From NCBI GenBank assembly GCA_001803315.1, contig MHBQ01000066.1:14634-58456 (forward strand): a stretch of 43,823 bases of DNA, written 5' to 3'. The notes under the pieces are model-generated. The model saw only the letters and a list, made by a program, of their open reading frames with translations, was not told where the DNA came from and searched no databases. How positions within the stretch are numbered: position 1 is the first letter of the stretch; each line of letters opens with the position of its first letter. Below, in pieces: positions 36,094-43,823 of the stretch. This stretch comes from Lentisphaerae bacterium RIFOXYC12_FULL_60_16. GTDB taxonomy: Bacteria; Verrucomicrobiota; Kiritimatiellia; UBA8416; YA12-FULL-60-10. The position numbers were made by a program, and so were the translations under genes.

Positions 36094-38271
36094 CTATGCC
36101 CCATGGGTGGTTCGTTCGATGATGGCGTCCTGCCATTCCCTGCACAGGGTGGCGAAACGCGCTGACCAGCCGCTGATCCGGACCACCAGGTTCGGGTATT
36201 GTTCGGGATGCTGCTGGGCTTGGCGGAGAATTTCAGGGGATACCACATCGAGTTGCAGGTACCAGCCGCCCAGTCGGATGAAGGTTTTCAGCATGGATTC
36301 AAGACTTCGCAGGCCCGTTTCGCCTTCCAGGGAAGAAGGATGCAGCCGCAGGTCCAGCGGTGAACCGTTGGGCAGCCGGGTGAAGTCGAATTTCGCGTAG
36401 GATTTGATGACGGCCGTCGGTCCGTTCCGGTCGGTTCCCGGGGTTGGAGAGAGGTTGGCGGCGAGGATGTCACCCGATTTTCTTCCGAAAAAGGTCGCGG
36501 GCCTTTCGTGACGCCACTTGATCTCCCGCCCGAAGGTGCTGATTCCTGCCGGGATCAGCACCGTGGGTTCGATCATGGCCAGTTCCCGGCAGATGGCGGT
36601 ATAGGAGTTGAAAACACGCTGGGCCATTGAATCGGCCTCATCCAAATCGTTTCCATAGCAGGGGGTATCGCGGAGACACTGCAACCGGAGCGCTTCCTCG
36701 CCTTCCCAATTGTTCCGGACGGCTTCACGAAGGCGGGCAAAGGGCACCTGCTGCTCCGCGAAGCTGAATTTCCGGATGGCGGAAAGATTGTTGACCACGT
36801 CGGCAAAGCCGCCCAAATGCGGGGCTATGATCCGGTAAACGGGTCCGCCGCCGTGATAGGGTCGACCTTTCCGGATGCACCCCTCAATCCAGAGGTCAAG
36901 GAGGGGGGACGGGAGGGTGTCGTTCCGCAGGATGGGTTGGAGCGCCATACCCCGAACCACTTTGATTTCCCGGTAGAGTACCTTCTGAAAAGCCTGGAGG
37001 ATGGATTCAAACGCGGTGAATTCGGTTGTCACCGGACGGGCGGGATCCAGTTCGAGGCATTCCTTCAGCAGTTGAAGTCCGTCGAATGTCTTGTATTTGA
37101 AAAATGATTTGCCGGGAACCAGTGTTTCCCAGCAGCCGTCGTTGGTGAAATTGCGGGCATCCTCCAGCGGAAAACCGGATTGGACGAGCGCCTTGATGAC
37201 CCGGTCTTCGTTGTAAATGGTCACGATGCCGCCGCCGAGGCGCTGGACTTCGGCGATCCGGGTCCACAGCCGGTCGGGGGTCCGGTTGCTGACCCGGACG
37301 GCTACCGGGAAATCGCTGATGTGCAGTTCCTCGACGATATCCAGGACCAGGAATGTGACCGGGTTGGTGACGTCGCGCCCCGGTTCGTCAATGCCCGAGA
37401 GAATGATGTTCTGATAAAATTGGGCGTCACCGGTTGATCCGGCACCCGTTCCGGTGGCGCCGGTCCATTCCGTCCCCTTGATCCAGAAATGCGCCAGGAT
37501 ATCCCGGGCTTCCTCCAGGGTGATCCGTTCTTCTTCCAGGTCTTTCACGAGGAAAGGCCCCAGCATCTTGTCGATCCGTCCGATTCCGCTCCAGTTGCCG
37601 CACAGGCGCTGGAATTCCCAGAATTCCCACAACGCCTGAACGGCCTCATGGAAGGAGCGCGGGGGATGTTCCGGAACCTGACCGAGGATGGAGATCAGTT
37701 TCCGGTATCGTTGATGTTCCGTGCCCTTGGATTGATCAACCCGAGCCTGCAATTCATGAACCAGACGCTGGTGCCATTGTCGTGCCGACTCGATCATGGT
37801 CAACATGGCATCGAGGTAGCGTGTTCCGTAATCATCGAGGCCGCCTTGCCGCTGGCGCTGTTCGATTTCAGCCTGGATGCCGGCATATCCGATGCGCAGT
37901 GCTTTCTCAAATCCGATGGTGACGTGGGAGATGGAACCGATCGTGCAGGCATCGTGGCTGCCGGGCGTCTGGTGCCGGGGAGCTTCCAGGAAAGGAGCCG
38001 TTCCCGCCAGGTGTTCCATGGGCTCGATCCGTATCGATGCCGTTTCGGCAATCTGTCGCGCAGCCCGGACATACACGTCGACCAGGGAATGGTCATCCGG
38101 TTCCTGGTTCAGCTTGAAGGGGGCGGGTTTCATCTCCCTGCCGAATTCGCCGCTCAGGTAACGGGCCGCCAGTTCACGGGTTCCGGCGGGCAGGCGATCA
38201 ATCCTGGAAGCCGGAGCAACCACACCGAATGTTTTCTCGATTATATCTTCCGGTTTGATGAGGGAAGGCAT
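36094..38271 (-). CDS. Glycyl radical enzyme (PFL-like superfamily), substrate unknown
   Basis: A 725-residue member of the pyruvate formate-lyase/glycerol dehydratase superfamily. The catalytic Cys is Cys380 in NDGCWETL; the GCxE form is that of dehydratases and lyases such as glycerol dehydratase or choline lyase, not the Cys-Cys pair of true PFL. The radical-bearing Gly is Gly701 in RISGWSARF. 'ITLEEARDILAHFWIKGTEWTG' and 'YHGGGPVYRIIAPHLGGFADVVNNL' are further superfamily features. I could not assign a known subclass from the active-site context. The start is ATG at 38271; a TTG at 38295 is possible. No radical-SAM activase is in the window, though one is required. It is first in a predicted LacI-controlled operon with the pyruvyl transferase-like and GH2 genes. 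Confidence 0.88.
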   Translation of the reverse strand: MPSLIKPEDIIEKTFGVVAPASRIDRLPAGTRELAARYLSGEFGREMKPAPFKLNQEPDDHSLVDVYVRAARQIAETASIRIEPMEHLAGTAPFLEAPRHQTPGSHDACTIGSISHVTIGFEKALRIGYAGIQAEIEQRQRQGGLDDYGTRYLDAMLTMIESARQWHQRLVHELQARVDQSKGTEHQRYRKLISILGQVPEHPPRSFHEAVQALWEFWEFQRLCGNWSGIGRIDKMLGPFLVKDLEEERITLEEARDILAHFWIKGTEWTGATGTGAGSTGDAQFYQNIILSGIDEPGRDVTNPVTFLVLDIVEELHISDFPVAVRVSNRTPDRLWTRIAEVQRLGGGIVTIYNEDRVIKALVQSGFPLEDARNFTNDGCWETLVPGKSFFKYKTFDGLQLLKECLELDPARPVTTEFTAFESILQAFQKVLYREIKVVRGMALQPILRNDTLPSPLLDLWIEGCIRKGRPYHGGGPVYRIIAPHLGGFADVVNNLSAIRKFSFAEQQVPFARLREAVRNNWEGEEALRLQCLRDTPCYGNDLDEADSMAQRVFNSYTAICRELAMIEPTVLIPAGISTFGREIKWRHERPATFFGRKSGDILAANLSPTPGTDRNGPTAVIKSYAKFDFTRLPNGSPLDLRLHPSSLEGETGLRSLESMLKTFIRLGGWYLQLDVVSPEILRQAQQHPEQYPNLVVRISGWSARFATLCREWQDAIIERTTHGA
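36122..36201 (-). repeat. Intact copy matching the relic at 33040-33119
   Basis: These 80 bp code for the glycyl-radical loop of the intact enzyme and match the relic at 74 of 80 positions in the same orientation, 3,082 bp apart. The longest exact shared blocks are about 18 and 23 bp. Similarity stops abruptly at both ends. Confidence 0.8.
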
Positions 38272-38325
38272 ATGACGCGAGGCCTCTTTACGCAAATATG
38301 AACCAACACAAAATTGTATACCTAT

Positions 38326-38339
38326 ACCTATCGTTAGAT
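38326..38339. promoter_or_regulatory. Predicted LacI-family operator O1
   Basis: ACCTATCGTTAGAT is an imperfect palindrome centred on CG, the usual form of LacI-family operators. It covers the predicted transcription start of the glycyl-radical operon and lies next to a possible TATAGT -10 hexamer (38339-38344) for the LacI gene itself. The left half is identical to the half-site in O2 (10-bp shared core ATACCTATCG). Confidence 0.6.
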
Positions 38340-38368
38340 ATAGTATTGTTTGACCGAATAATTGTCAA
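38340..38368 (-). promoter_or_regulatory. Sigma-70-type promoter of the glycyl-radical operon
   Basis: On the minus strand TTGACA (38368-38363, perfect) and TACTAT (38345-38340, four of six) are separated by 17 bp. The start would fall near 38333, inside operator O1, so a bound repressor would block initiation. The leader to the ATG at 38271 is about 62 nt. Confidence 0.6.
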
Positions 38369-38420
38369 TAAAGGGTTACCGGCTGGCATTCCGGCCGGGA
38401 GGAAGGTGGAACGTTCAATC

Positions 38421-39485
38421 ATGGGTGAGCGGAAGAAAAAACAGAGCGGCGCGTTATCTGCCGCTGTGCGACGAGTTACCTTGGATGATGTTGCGCGTAA
38501 AACCGGTTTGCATCGAACGACCATCAGCCAGGTGTTGAACGATCGGCCGAATTGCTGGGCGTCTGAATCGGTTCGCCAGCGTATCCGGGAGGCGGTTCAT
38601 GCTTTGGGATATCGGCCAAATCCCACGGCGCGAGCCCTGCGTTCGGGTGTCAGCCATGTCATTGGTATTGTTGCCCCGGGCGTGATCATCAATCGGACCA
38701 TGGGTCTGACCGAGGCGGCCGCCAAAGGGGATTACACGGTTACTTTGAGTGCCCATCACAACGATTCTGAGTCGGAAGACCGGGTTATCCGGCGTATACT
38801 TGATCGTGGCGTGGACGGTCTGGCCGTCTATCCTGTCGATCCCGGGCCGCATGCGGAACTGCGTCGTTTGGTCCAATCCGGATTTCCCGTGGTGACCTTT
38901 GACGGTGCCAGCCTGCTGGATTTCGATTGTGACGATGTCAGTGTCGATTATGCGGAAGTGGGGCGCCTCCAGGCAAGGCATCTGCTTCAACTCGGTCGTC
39001 GGCGGATATGCCTGGCCAATACGCAGCCGGAGGCCCGCATCAATGCCATCCGGGAAGCGGCCGTTCGTGATGAACTGAAACTCGCCGGGGTGCCGGAACC
39101 GCTGGAAATGCGCGTCAACCGTCCCATGACACAGGAATATGTTGCAGCGGATCCGTTGGTGGAATCCTTCCGGGGATTTCTGGCGGAACACATCGGGGCC
39201 TTTGACGCCCTTATCGGCTTTGACGCCATGGTCTCGCTGGCCGTCCGGGTGTTTCAGAAACTGGGGGTCCGTGTTCCGGGGGATGTTGCGGTCGTTGGAT
39301 CCGGCAACTCGATGCTTGCCAGTTACGGAACCCTGCCGCTGACATCGATCAGCACCGCGGATGATACGGCAGGTGTGCAAGCCTTTGACTTGCTGCTGGA
39401 CCGTATCCGGGGCCGGTATGCCGGCCCCTTCCGTCGGTTGACAAGTCCGGCAGCGTTGATCATACGGGAATCAACCAGGGAATGA
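38421..39485 (+). CDS. LacI-family transcriptional regulator
   Basis: A 354-residue regulator. After a basic leader (GERKKKQSG), the helix-turn-helix is VTLDDVARKTGLHRTTISQVLN (about residues 20-41), followed by the hinge 'ALGYRPNPTARALRSG'. The rest is a periplasmic-binding-protein-like ligand domain ('VIGIVAPG', 'DGLAVYPVDPG', 'GRLQARHLLQLGRRRICL', 'FDALIGFDAMVSLAVRVFQKLGVRVPGDVAVVG'). It should bind a sugar or sugar derivative made from the substrate. The start at 38421 follows GGAGGAAGG (38398-38406), somewhat far, so a nearby alternative start is possible. It diverges from the glycyl-radical operon across 149 bp of AT-rich DNA holding O1, and lies upstream of O2. Confidence 0.9.
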   Translation: MGERKKKQSGALSAAVRRVTLDDVARKTGLHRTTISQVLNDRPNCWASESVRQRIREAVHALGYRPNPTARALRSGVSHVIGIVAPGVIINRTMGLTEAAAKGDYTVTLSAHHNDSESEDRVIRRILDRGVDGLAVYPVDPGPHAELRRLVQSGFPVVTFDGASLLDFDCDDVSVDYAEVGRLQARHLLQLGRRRICLANTQPEARINAIREAAVRDELKLAGVPEPLEMRVNRPMTQEYVAADPLVESFRGFLAEHIGAFDALIGFDAMVSLAVRVFQKLGVRVPGDVAVVGSGNSMLASYGTLPLTSISTADDTAGVQAFDLLLDRIRGRYAGPFRRLTSPAALIIRESTRE

Positions 39486-39551
39486 TGGTTGCTGCGGTTG
39501 CCTTGGATCCGCGCAATTCACTCATACGGCAGGGCATAAGCGAAAAACAAG

Positions 39552-39580
39552 TTGAAATACATATCGATAGGTATTACCTT
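39552..39580 (+). promoter_or_regulatory. Predicted promoter of the repeat-protein/lyase operon
   Basis: TTGAAA (39552-39557, five of six) and TACCTT (39575-39580, three of six) are spaced by 17 bp, about 70 bp before the secreted repeat protein. Operator O2 fills the spacer, a classic repressor position. Confidence 0.5.
39559..39572. promoter_or_regulatory. Predicted LacI-family operator O2
   Basis: ACATATCGATAGGT is a palindrome with central CG and a single mismatched pair; the ideal form would be ACCTATCGATAGGT. It shares a 10-bp core with O1 on the opposite strand. It lies between the -35 and -10 hexamers of the downstream operon, so the LacI-type protein at 38421 is the likely binder. 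Confidence 0.6.
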
Positions 39581-39653
39581 AACCGGAGTGGGCATGCAAT
39601 CTTTCAGTTGAGGGTCTTAAACGAAAATGCGTCCGTAAGATGGAGAGGGTAAC

Positions 39654-41393
39654 ATGAACCAGCGAATATTATCGGTGGGGTTTTTCCTCTCGATCGTGTT
39701 TGCGCCTTTTTTGCCTGCCGTCAATCAATATTGGGACACCGCGACAACGGCCGGCTATCAGCATGGCAACGGTTCATGGTCCACCCTTGCCGCGGATACC
39801 AATTGGACGCTCAACGGCACCTCCCGGTGCGGGTGGACGAACGGCAACACCGCGTATTTCTCGGGAACCGGTGGGAAATCGGTTGTGCGCGTGGACGGTT
39901 CGACGGTCAACGCAAATGGCGGATTGACGGTCAATGGTACCCGTTACGACATCGTGGTGACCAATGGGGGGCAACTCACGGTCTCCAACAATTTCATCAT
40001 CGGATATGCCGTCGGTGCGCTCAGCAATCGGGTCTCCATTGTCGGGGGCGAAGGCGTCACGTCCCGGTGCTCGAGTCTCGGCGCTTCCTGGGTGAACTAC
40101 AATGGAAAATGGAACGAGCTGTACGTGGACGGGCGGGGCGCCGTCAGCAGCGCCGTCTTCGAGGTTGGTACCTTGTTAGTGGGTTACGTGGCGGCTTCCT
40201 CATCCGGCAAGGTCACGGTTTGCAGGGGGGGAGTAATTGATGCCGGATCGATTCCCATCGGTAGAGCGAGCCCCCGCAACCTTGTGACAGTCTCCGATGG
40301 TGGAATCATCCGGACATCCTCTTACGTGGGTATTGGCCGGGTCTCGGGAAATAACGGTTCAAGTTCCAACACACTGGTGGTCACCGGCCCGGGAAGCCTG
40401 GTGGTATCCGCCTACCTGTATGTTGGGGGGGAATCGCGTACGGGAAACAAGCTTATCGTTGCGGACGGCGGCGTGGTAAGCAATATCAATACGTTTTCAG
40501 TGGGGGGATTGACGAGCCGCAGATCCATGATGGTTATTACGAACGGCGGAAAACTGTTCACCAGCGGCACGATCAGCTTTGCCGGCGGTTCCTCCTTGTC
40601 AACCACGGGTTTGATAACCGGTGCCGGATCGATGTGGAACCTTGGCAACGGTGTTTTGACGCTTGGATCGGGGACAAACAACTTGCTGCAGATTGAAGAT
40701 TCAGGGCTGGTAACCAATGCCAATGCGATCCGTATCGGGTTTTCTGCAACGGCCCGCACGAACGGCCTGATTGTGTCCCGTGGGGGTCGCCTCTACTCAA
40801 AGGGCGCATCGTCGATCGGTTACACGTCGGGAGCCGCCGACAATTCAGCGCTGGTTATCGGCATGGGTTCGCTGTGGGATCTGGGTGGAGAGAATCTCAC
40901 CGTTGGGGCTGCAACCATGCCGGGCAATAGTCTGACCATTGACGGGACCGGACGGGTGGAGCGGGTGGGGCTCCTGACGGTGGCAACCGACAATACGTTG
41001 AATATGTGGGGCGGCACGCTGGTGGCCGGGCAGGCAACGTTTCAAGACGGCGCCCAATCCGTGTTCCGAATCACCGAGGCCACGACACCTGGTTCAGGAT
41101 GGGGATGCCTGACCGTCACGAATGGTTCCCTGACGCTCGGTGGCGGGATCCATCCCGTATTGCGCCCGGGGCTTCTGCCGCCGGGTTCAACCCGGTTCGA
41201 CATCATGACCAATCAGGGGCCGGGCTCCATATCGGGAGTCTTCAGCAACGCCGCCCATGGATCGGATATCGAGGTTTATGCCGAGGATAAGCCAAAGTCG
41301 GTCGGGCTGTTTACCGTTGAAATCGGGACCAAGAACGTTTCCCTCATCAAGTTCCGTCAGCCACATAGCGGTTCGGTCTTCATGATCCACTGA
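39654..41393 (+). CDS. Secreted beta-helix-like repeat protein, unknown function
   Basis: A 579-residue protein with a signal peptide (about residues 1-22, ILSVGFFLSIVFAPFLPA). The body is built of at least ten repeats of roughly 30-40 residues, each around a turn such as VTNGGQLTV, VCRGGVIDAG, VSDGGIIRTS, VTGPGSLVVS, VADGGVVSN, ITNGGKLFTS, VSRGGRLYSKG and IDGTGRVERV, often followed by an 'IG..xG' strand. This pattern suggests a right-handed parallel beta-helix like autotransporter-associated repeats. There is no C-terminal barrel, PEP-CTERM motif, sorting signal or obvious catalytic motif. It is rich in Gly, Ser, Thr and Asn. GGAGAGGG precedes the ATG. It leads the lyase genes and sits behind O2, so it may bind the polysaccharide outside the cell; that role is inferred. 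Confidence 0.7.
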   Translation: MNQRILSVGFFLSIVFAPFLPAVNQYWDTATTAGYQHGNGSWSTLAADTNWTLNGTSRCGWTNGNTAYFSGTGGKSVVRVDGSTVNANGGLTVNGTRYDIVVTNGGQLTVSNNFIIGYAVGALSNRVSIVGGEGVTSRCSSLGASWVNYNGKWNELYVDGRGAVSSAVFEVGTLLVGYVAASSSGKVTVCRGGVIDAGSIPIGRASPRNLVTVSDGGIIRTSSYVGIGRVSGNNGSSSNTLVVTGPGSLVVSAYLYVGGESRTGNKLIVADGGVVSNINTFSVGGLTSRRSMMVITNGGKLFTSGTISFAGGSSLSTTGLITGAGSMWNLGNGVLTLGSGTNNLLQIEDSGLVTNANAIRIGFSATARTNGLIVSRGGRLYSKGASSIGYTSGAADNSALVIGMGSLWDLGGENLTVGAATMPGNSLTIDGTGRVERVGLLTVATDNTLNMWGGTLVAGQATFQDGAQSVFRITEATTPGSGWGCLTVTNGSLTLGGGIHPVLRPGLLPPGSTRFDIMTNQGPGSISGVFSNAAHGSDIEVYAEDKPKSVGLFTVEIGTKNVSLIKFRQPHSGSVFMIH

Positions 41394-41460
41394 GTAGGGT
41401 GGGGAATACGTATCGGATATCCACCATGCCATTGCAGATTTCGAAAGCGGGAGACAACCT

Positions 41461-43443
41461 ATGACCGGGATATTCTTCAACGTGGAGGACATTACCGCCA
41501 TTCCGAACCGGGTGGTAAAGCATCCGTGGGCGAAAAAAGGACTGGAGAAAATCCGGAGCGGTCTGGAGGCCCGGCGCGAGGACATTCTGCCGAGGAACGG
41601 ACAGCCCCTGAAGGCGGAAAATCCGGGGACAACCCTGTTGGAACTGGCCTTGTGCAGCCGGCTGCTTTCCGGCTGGTACCGCGAAGCGGCGGAAACATTC
41701 CTGCGGAATCTTGAGGATCCCGCCCCGTTCATGTTCAAACAGGCCTTCGATCTATGCCTGGGGCTGGATTTCCTGGATGGACTCGATACGACGCTTCGCG
41801 CGCGTCTGTACGAGCGAGTCCTGGTGCCGGTCGGCGAAAAATTCATGCAGATGAATCATCGTGGCGGGAATATTCAGACCACCTACAACCTGTCCCTGCT
41901 CTGCATCGGGCTGCTGACCCGGCGAACGGACTTCATCGAGCGGGTGACTTCAGACCCGGAACGCGGTTATCCGTACCAGCTGGCGAACTCCATCGGCGCG
42001 GATGGCTTCTGGTATGAACAATGCCCGGCCTCTTATCACGGCGGATCCATCGAGCGGTTCCTGAGACTGCGATGGATCACCCTGCGTCATGGGCTCGACA
42101 TGGGCGGCGACGAGGTGATCCGCCGCATGCTCGACACCCTGCCGGGTATGGCGATGCAGGGGGGTATCCTGCCCCTCATCGGCGAAGTCAAGGGTGACAG
42201 CCAGCCAACCCTGCGGAAGGAATGGCTCGAATTGGCCTACGCCATGTACGAGACACCCTGGATCGGGTGGGCGCTGGGCCGGATGGATCGTGAAGGACTC
42301 TGGTCCCTGCTGATCGGACGGGCGATCGGGGCGTCCGAAGCACCGGAACCCCGGAGCCGGCTGTTTTCCGATGCCGGCCTGTGTGTATTGAAAACCGGCG
42401 AACGCGACGCGTATTGGGAAGGCAAGGGATCGGGGGTGACGGTCACCTTCGGCCCGCATGGTGACTGGCATGGGCATTCGGGAAAGCTTGGAATCGAGTA
42501 CCGCCGGGACGACCGGCACCTGGTTCGGGACCATGGTCATAGCGGCGGATATGCGAATCCCATTCATCGCCTGTGGTACATGAGTACCCTGGCACACAGC
42601 ACCGTGGTGCTGGACGAGCGGAACCAGCATTTCACCTGGTGTAATGGCCGTCCGGAACAGGATCGTCGGGAGGGCGGTGTGTGCCAGGCCCATCTGTTCC
42701 GGGATGATGTGAGCGCCTGCACGGTCAGCGCCGACTTTGCGTACCCGGGCTGCCGGTTGAAACGTACGCTTTTTCTGACCAGGAACTACTTGCTCGATAT
42801 TTTCGAGTGCACGGCCACCGATGGATCGGAACATACCTTTGATTGGCTTCTGCATACCGGCGGGGTCATCCAGACAGGCCTTCCCTTCGTGCACGGATCG
42901 CTTGAATGCCGCAACAAGGGCGGTGCGATCCCCTCACCGGAGGGACTCCCTTATGCGCCGGGGTCGATGGCGCCCGCGTCGTATGATTATATCCGCGAGA
43001 TCGAGATGCTGGAAACCGCGGACCGGTGGAGCCTCGATATCATGAACGCCAAATGGGCGGCGGATGTCTGGAAGGTTCAGGACCGGGCGATGCGCTTGAT
43101 GATGCTGGGTGAAACAGGCACACGGGTCTTCAAGGGGGTCTGTCCGGCCACGCCGGCGGAGATTTATAATCCCGTCATCCTCGTCCGGCGCCGGGCGCGC
43201 CGGACGACCTTCATCGCCCTGCACGTGCCGGGTGACCAGCCGCACGAGTTGGAATGTCTGAGGAATGAGGCGGGAACGATTGTCTGCAGGGTGAACGGCG
43301 ATGGCATCGGTATGCATATCCTGGTGAAGCAAGACCAAGGAAAGCTACTTGATGTTGCCGGTTTCCAAACCACGTGTCTGCTGGATGCAAGCATCGAGTC
43401 GTCAGAAAGGATTCAGAATGGAAACATCGGCCATACCGGTTGA
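41461..43443 (+). CDS. Heparinase II/III-like polysaccharide lyase
   Basis: A 660-residue protein with the two-part layout of heparinase II/III-type and alginate/ulvan lyases. The N-terminal helical toroid (about 1-300) contains 'NHRGGNIQTTYN' and 'YEQCPASYHGGSIERF', which supply candidate Asn, Tyr and His catalytic residues. The C-terminal beta-sandwich has 'FGPHGDWHGHSGKLGIEYRR' and 'RDHGHSGGYANPIHRLWYMSTLAHSTVVLDERNQ', the hallmark His-rich and HxTV segments. It should cleave uronic-acid-containing glycans by beta-elimination. There is no signal peptide, unlike most secreted relatives, so it probably acts on imported oligomers. GGGAG lies 8 nt before the ATG at 41461. Its 3' end overlaps the next gene by 26 bp. 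Confidence 0.82.
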   Translation: MTGIFFNVEDITAIPNRVVKHPWAKKGLEKIRSGLEARREDILPRNGQPLKAENPGTTLLELALCSRLLSGWYREAAETFLRNLEDPAPFMFKQAFDLCLGLDFLDGLDTTLRARLYERVLVPVGEKFMQMNHRGGNIQTTYNLSLLCIGLLTRRTDFIERVTSDPERGYPYQLANSIGADGFWYEQCPASYHGGSIERFLRLRWITLRHGLDMGGDEVIRRMLDTLPGMAMQGGILPLIGEVKGDSQPTLRKEWLELAYAMYETPWIGWALGRMDREGLWSLLIGRAIGASEAPEPRSRLFSDAGLCVLKTGERDAYWEGKGSGVTVTFGPHGDWHGHSGKLGIEYRRDDRHLVRDHGHSGGYANPIHRLWYMSTLAHSTVVLDERNQHFTWCNGRPEQDRREGGVCQAHLFRDDVSACTVSADFAYPGCRLKRTLFLTRNYLLDIFECTATDGSEHTFDWLLHTGGVIQTGLPFVHGSLECRNKGGAIPSPEGLPYAPGSMAPASYDYIREIEMLETADRWSLDIMNAKWAADVWKVQDRAMRLMMLGETGTRVFKGVCPATPAEIYNPVILVRRRARRTTFIALHVPGDQPHELECLRNEAGTIVCRVNGDGIGMHILVKQDQGKLLDVAGFQTTCLLDASIESSERIQNGNIGHTG

Positions 43444-43823
43444 CTGTTCGCAGCCCGACCGAATCCATGACGGCGTTTCAACGGCAGCCGGCTGGCACGA
43501 CTGGCCCGCGATCGACCCGTGCGACTACGGGGCGAAAGCTGACGGTACCCAGCTTGATACGGTGATGATTCAGGCTGCGATCGACGCCGCATCGGCCCGT
43601 CGGGGGGGACGGGTGGTGTTGCGCGGAGGCACGTTTCTTTCGGGGAGCATCTTCCTCAAGCCGCACACTGCTTTGGTGATCGACGCGGGAGGGGTGCTGA
43701 AGGGGACCACGGAACCACGGGCCTATGCCAAAGTATGTTCGCGGTGGATGAATGAGGAACGCACGGTAACCGCCGGACTGGTCAATGCCACCGGTATTCA
43801 TGGCGTTCGCATTTCAGGCGGGG
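43418..43823 (+). CDS. GH28/pectate-lyase-superfamily protein (N-terminal part)
   Basis: The first 135 codons of a gene that runs off the window. The translation begins METSAIPVDC and reaches the hallmark DYGAKADGTQLDT near residue 37, then 'MIQAAIDAASARRGGRVVLRGGTFLSGSIFL' and 'HTALVIDAGGVLKGTT', the N-terminal coil of polygalacturonase-like right-handed beta-helices (Pgu1/GH28). The catalytic Asp residues would lie beyond the edge. GAAAGG precedes the ATG at 43418, which lies inside the lyase gene. No signal peptide is visible. The specificity (galacturonase, rhamnogalacturonase or other) cannot be read from this part. Confidence 0.85.
   Translation, partial: METSAIPVDCSQPDRIHDGVSTAAGWHDWPAIDPCDYGAKADGTQLDTVMIQAAIDAASARRGGRVVLRGGTFLSGSIFLKPHTALVIDAGGVLKGTTEPRAYAKVCSRWMNEERTVTAGLVNATGIHGVRISGG

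Noticed and set aside
41406..41422. ATACGTATCGGATATCC before the heparinase-like gene as a third LacI operator
   Set aside because: Only the left half resembles the ACCTATCG half-site; the right half does not align to the palindrome, and no promoter hexamers flank it.

Overview
The window looks like chromosomal DNA of a GC-rich (about 60%), Gram-negative-type bacterium. It shows a double-membrane envelope: Wza/Wzc-type export, lipoproteins, outer-membrane beta-barrels, a heptosyltransferase and a heptose phosphatase. A secreted beta-helix-like repeat protein and a dense set of intracellular polysaccharide-degrading enzymes fit the PVC group, most like Kiritimatiellota/Lentisphaerota. That placement is inference from gene content, because there is no rRNA in the window. 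I saw no tRNA, insertion sequence, CRISPR array or phage gene, and no gene-free stretch longer than 300 bp.

Region 1 (1-5926, plus strand) holds the end of a polysaccharide flippase, two large GT-C-like membrane proteins and a DPM1-like GT2 glycosyltransferase. The second membrane protein carries an N-terminal DUF2304-like module fused to a GT-C-like body. Region 2 (5942-8391, minus) is rnhC followed by a MATE transporter. Region 3 (8578-13878, plus) is an exopolysaccharide export operon: outer-membrane barrel, Wzc-like tyrosine kinase, Wza-like lipoprotein, a small lipoprotein and a membrane-anchored helical protein. Region 4 (13851-18235) holds a GT9 glycosyltransferase, queG and aroK on the minus strand, then gmhB and a UDP-glucuronate decarboxylase on the plus strand. 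Region 5 (18201-29222) is mostly housekeeping: gyrB-gyrA, a DUF2723-like membrane protein, efp-epmA, an outer-membrane protein of unknown role, and rplU-rpmA-obgE.

Region 6 (29341-43823) is the accessory part. It holds an oligogalacturonate-lyase-like propeller, a GH4 MelA-like alpha-galactosidase, a lipoprotein, and a minus-strand operon of a glycyl radical enzyme, a polysaccharide pyruvyl transferase-family protein and a GH2 glycosidase. A divergent LacI-type regulator follows, then a plus-strand set: a secreted repeat protein, a heparinase II/III-like lyase and the start of a GH28/pectate-lyase-like enzyme. Two near-palindromic sites of the form ACCTATCGATAGGT lie on the predicted promoters of the glycyl-radical operon and the repeat-protein operon, which suggests that one LacI-type regulator controls both. 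None of the catalytic proteins here has a visible export signal, so the locus probably processes oligosaccharides after uptake.

The strongest candidate for something new is this LacI-controlled pairing of a glycyl radical enzyme with polysaccharide breakdown. An 80-bp relic of a second glycyl radical enzyme gene is embedded at the 3' end of the GH2 gene.
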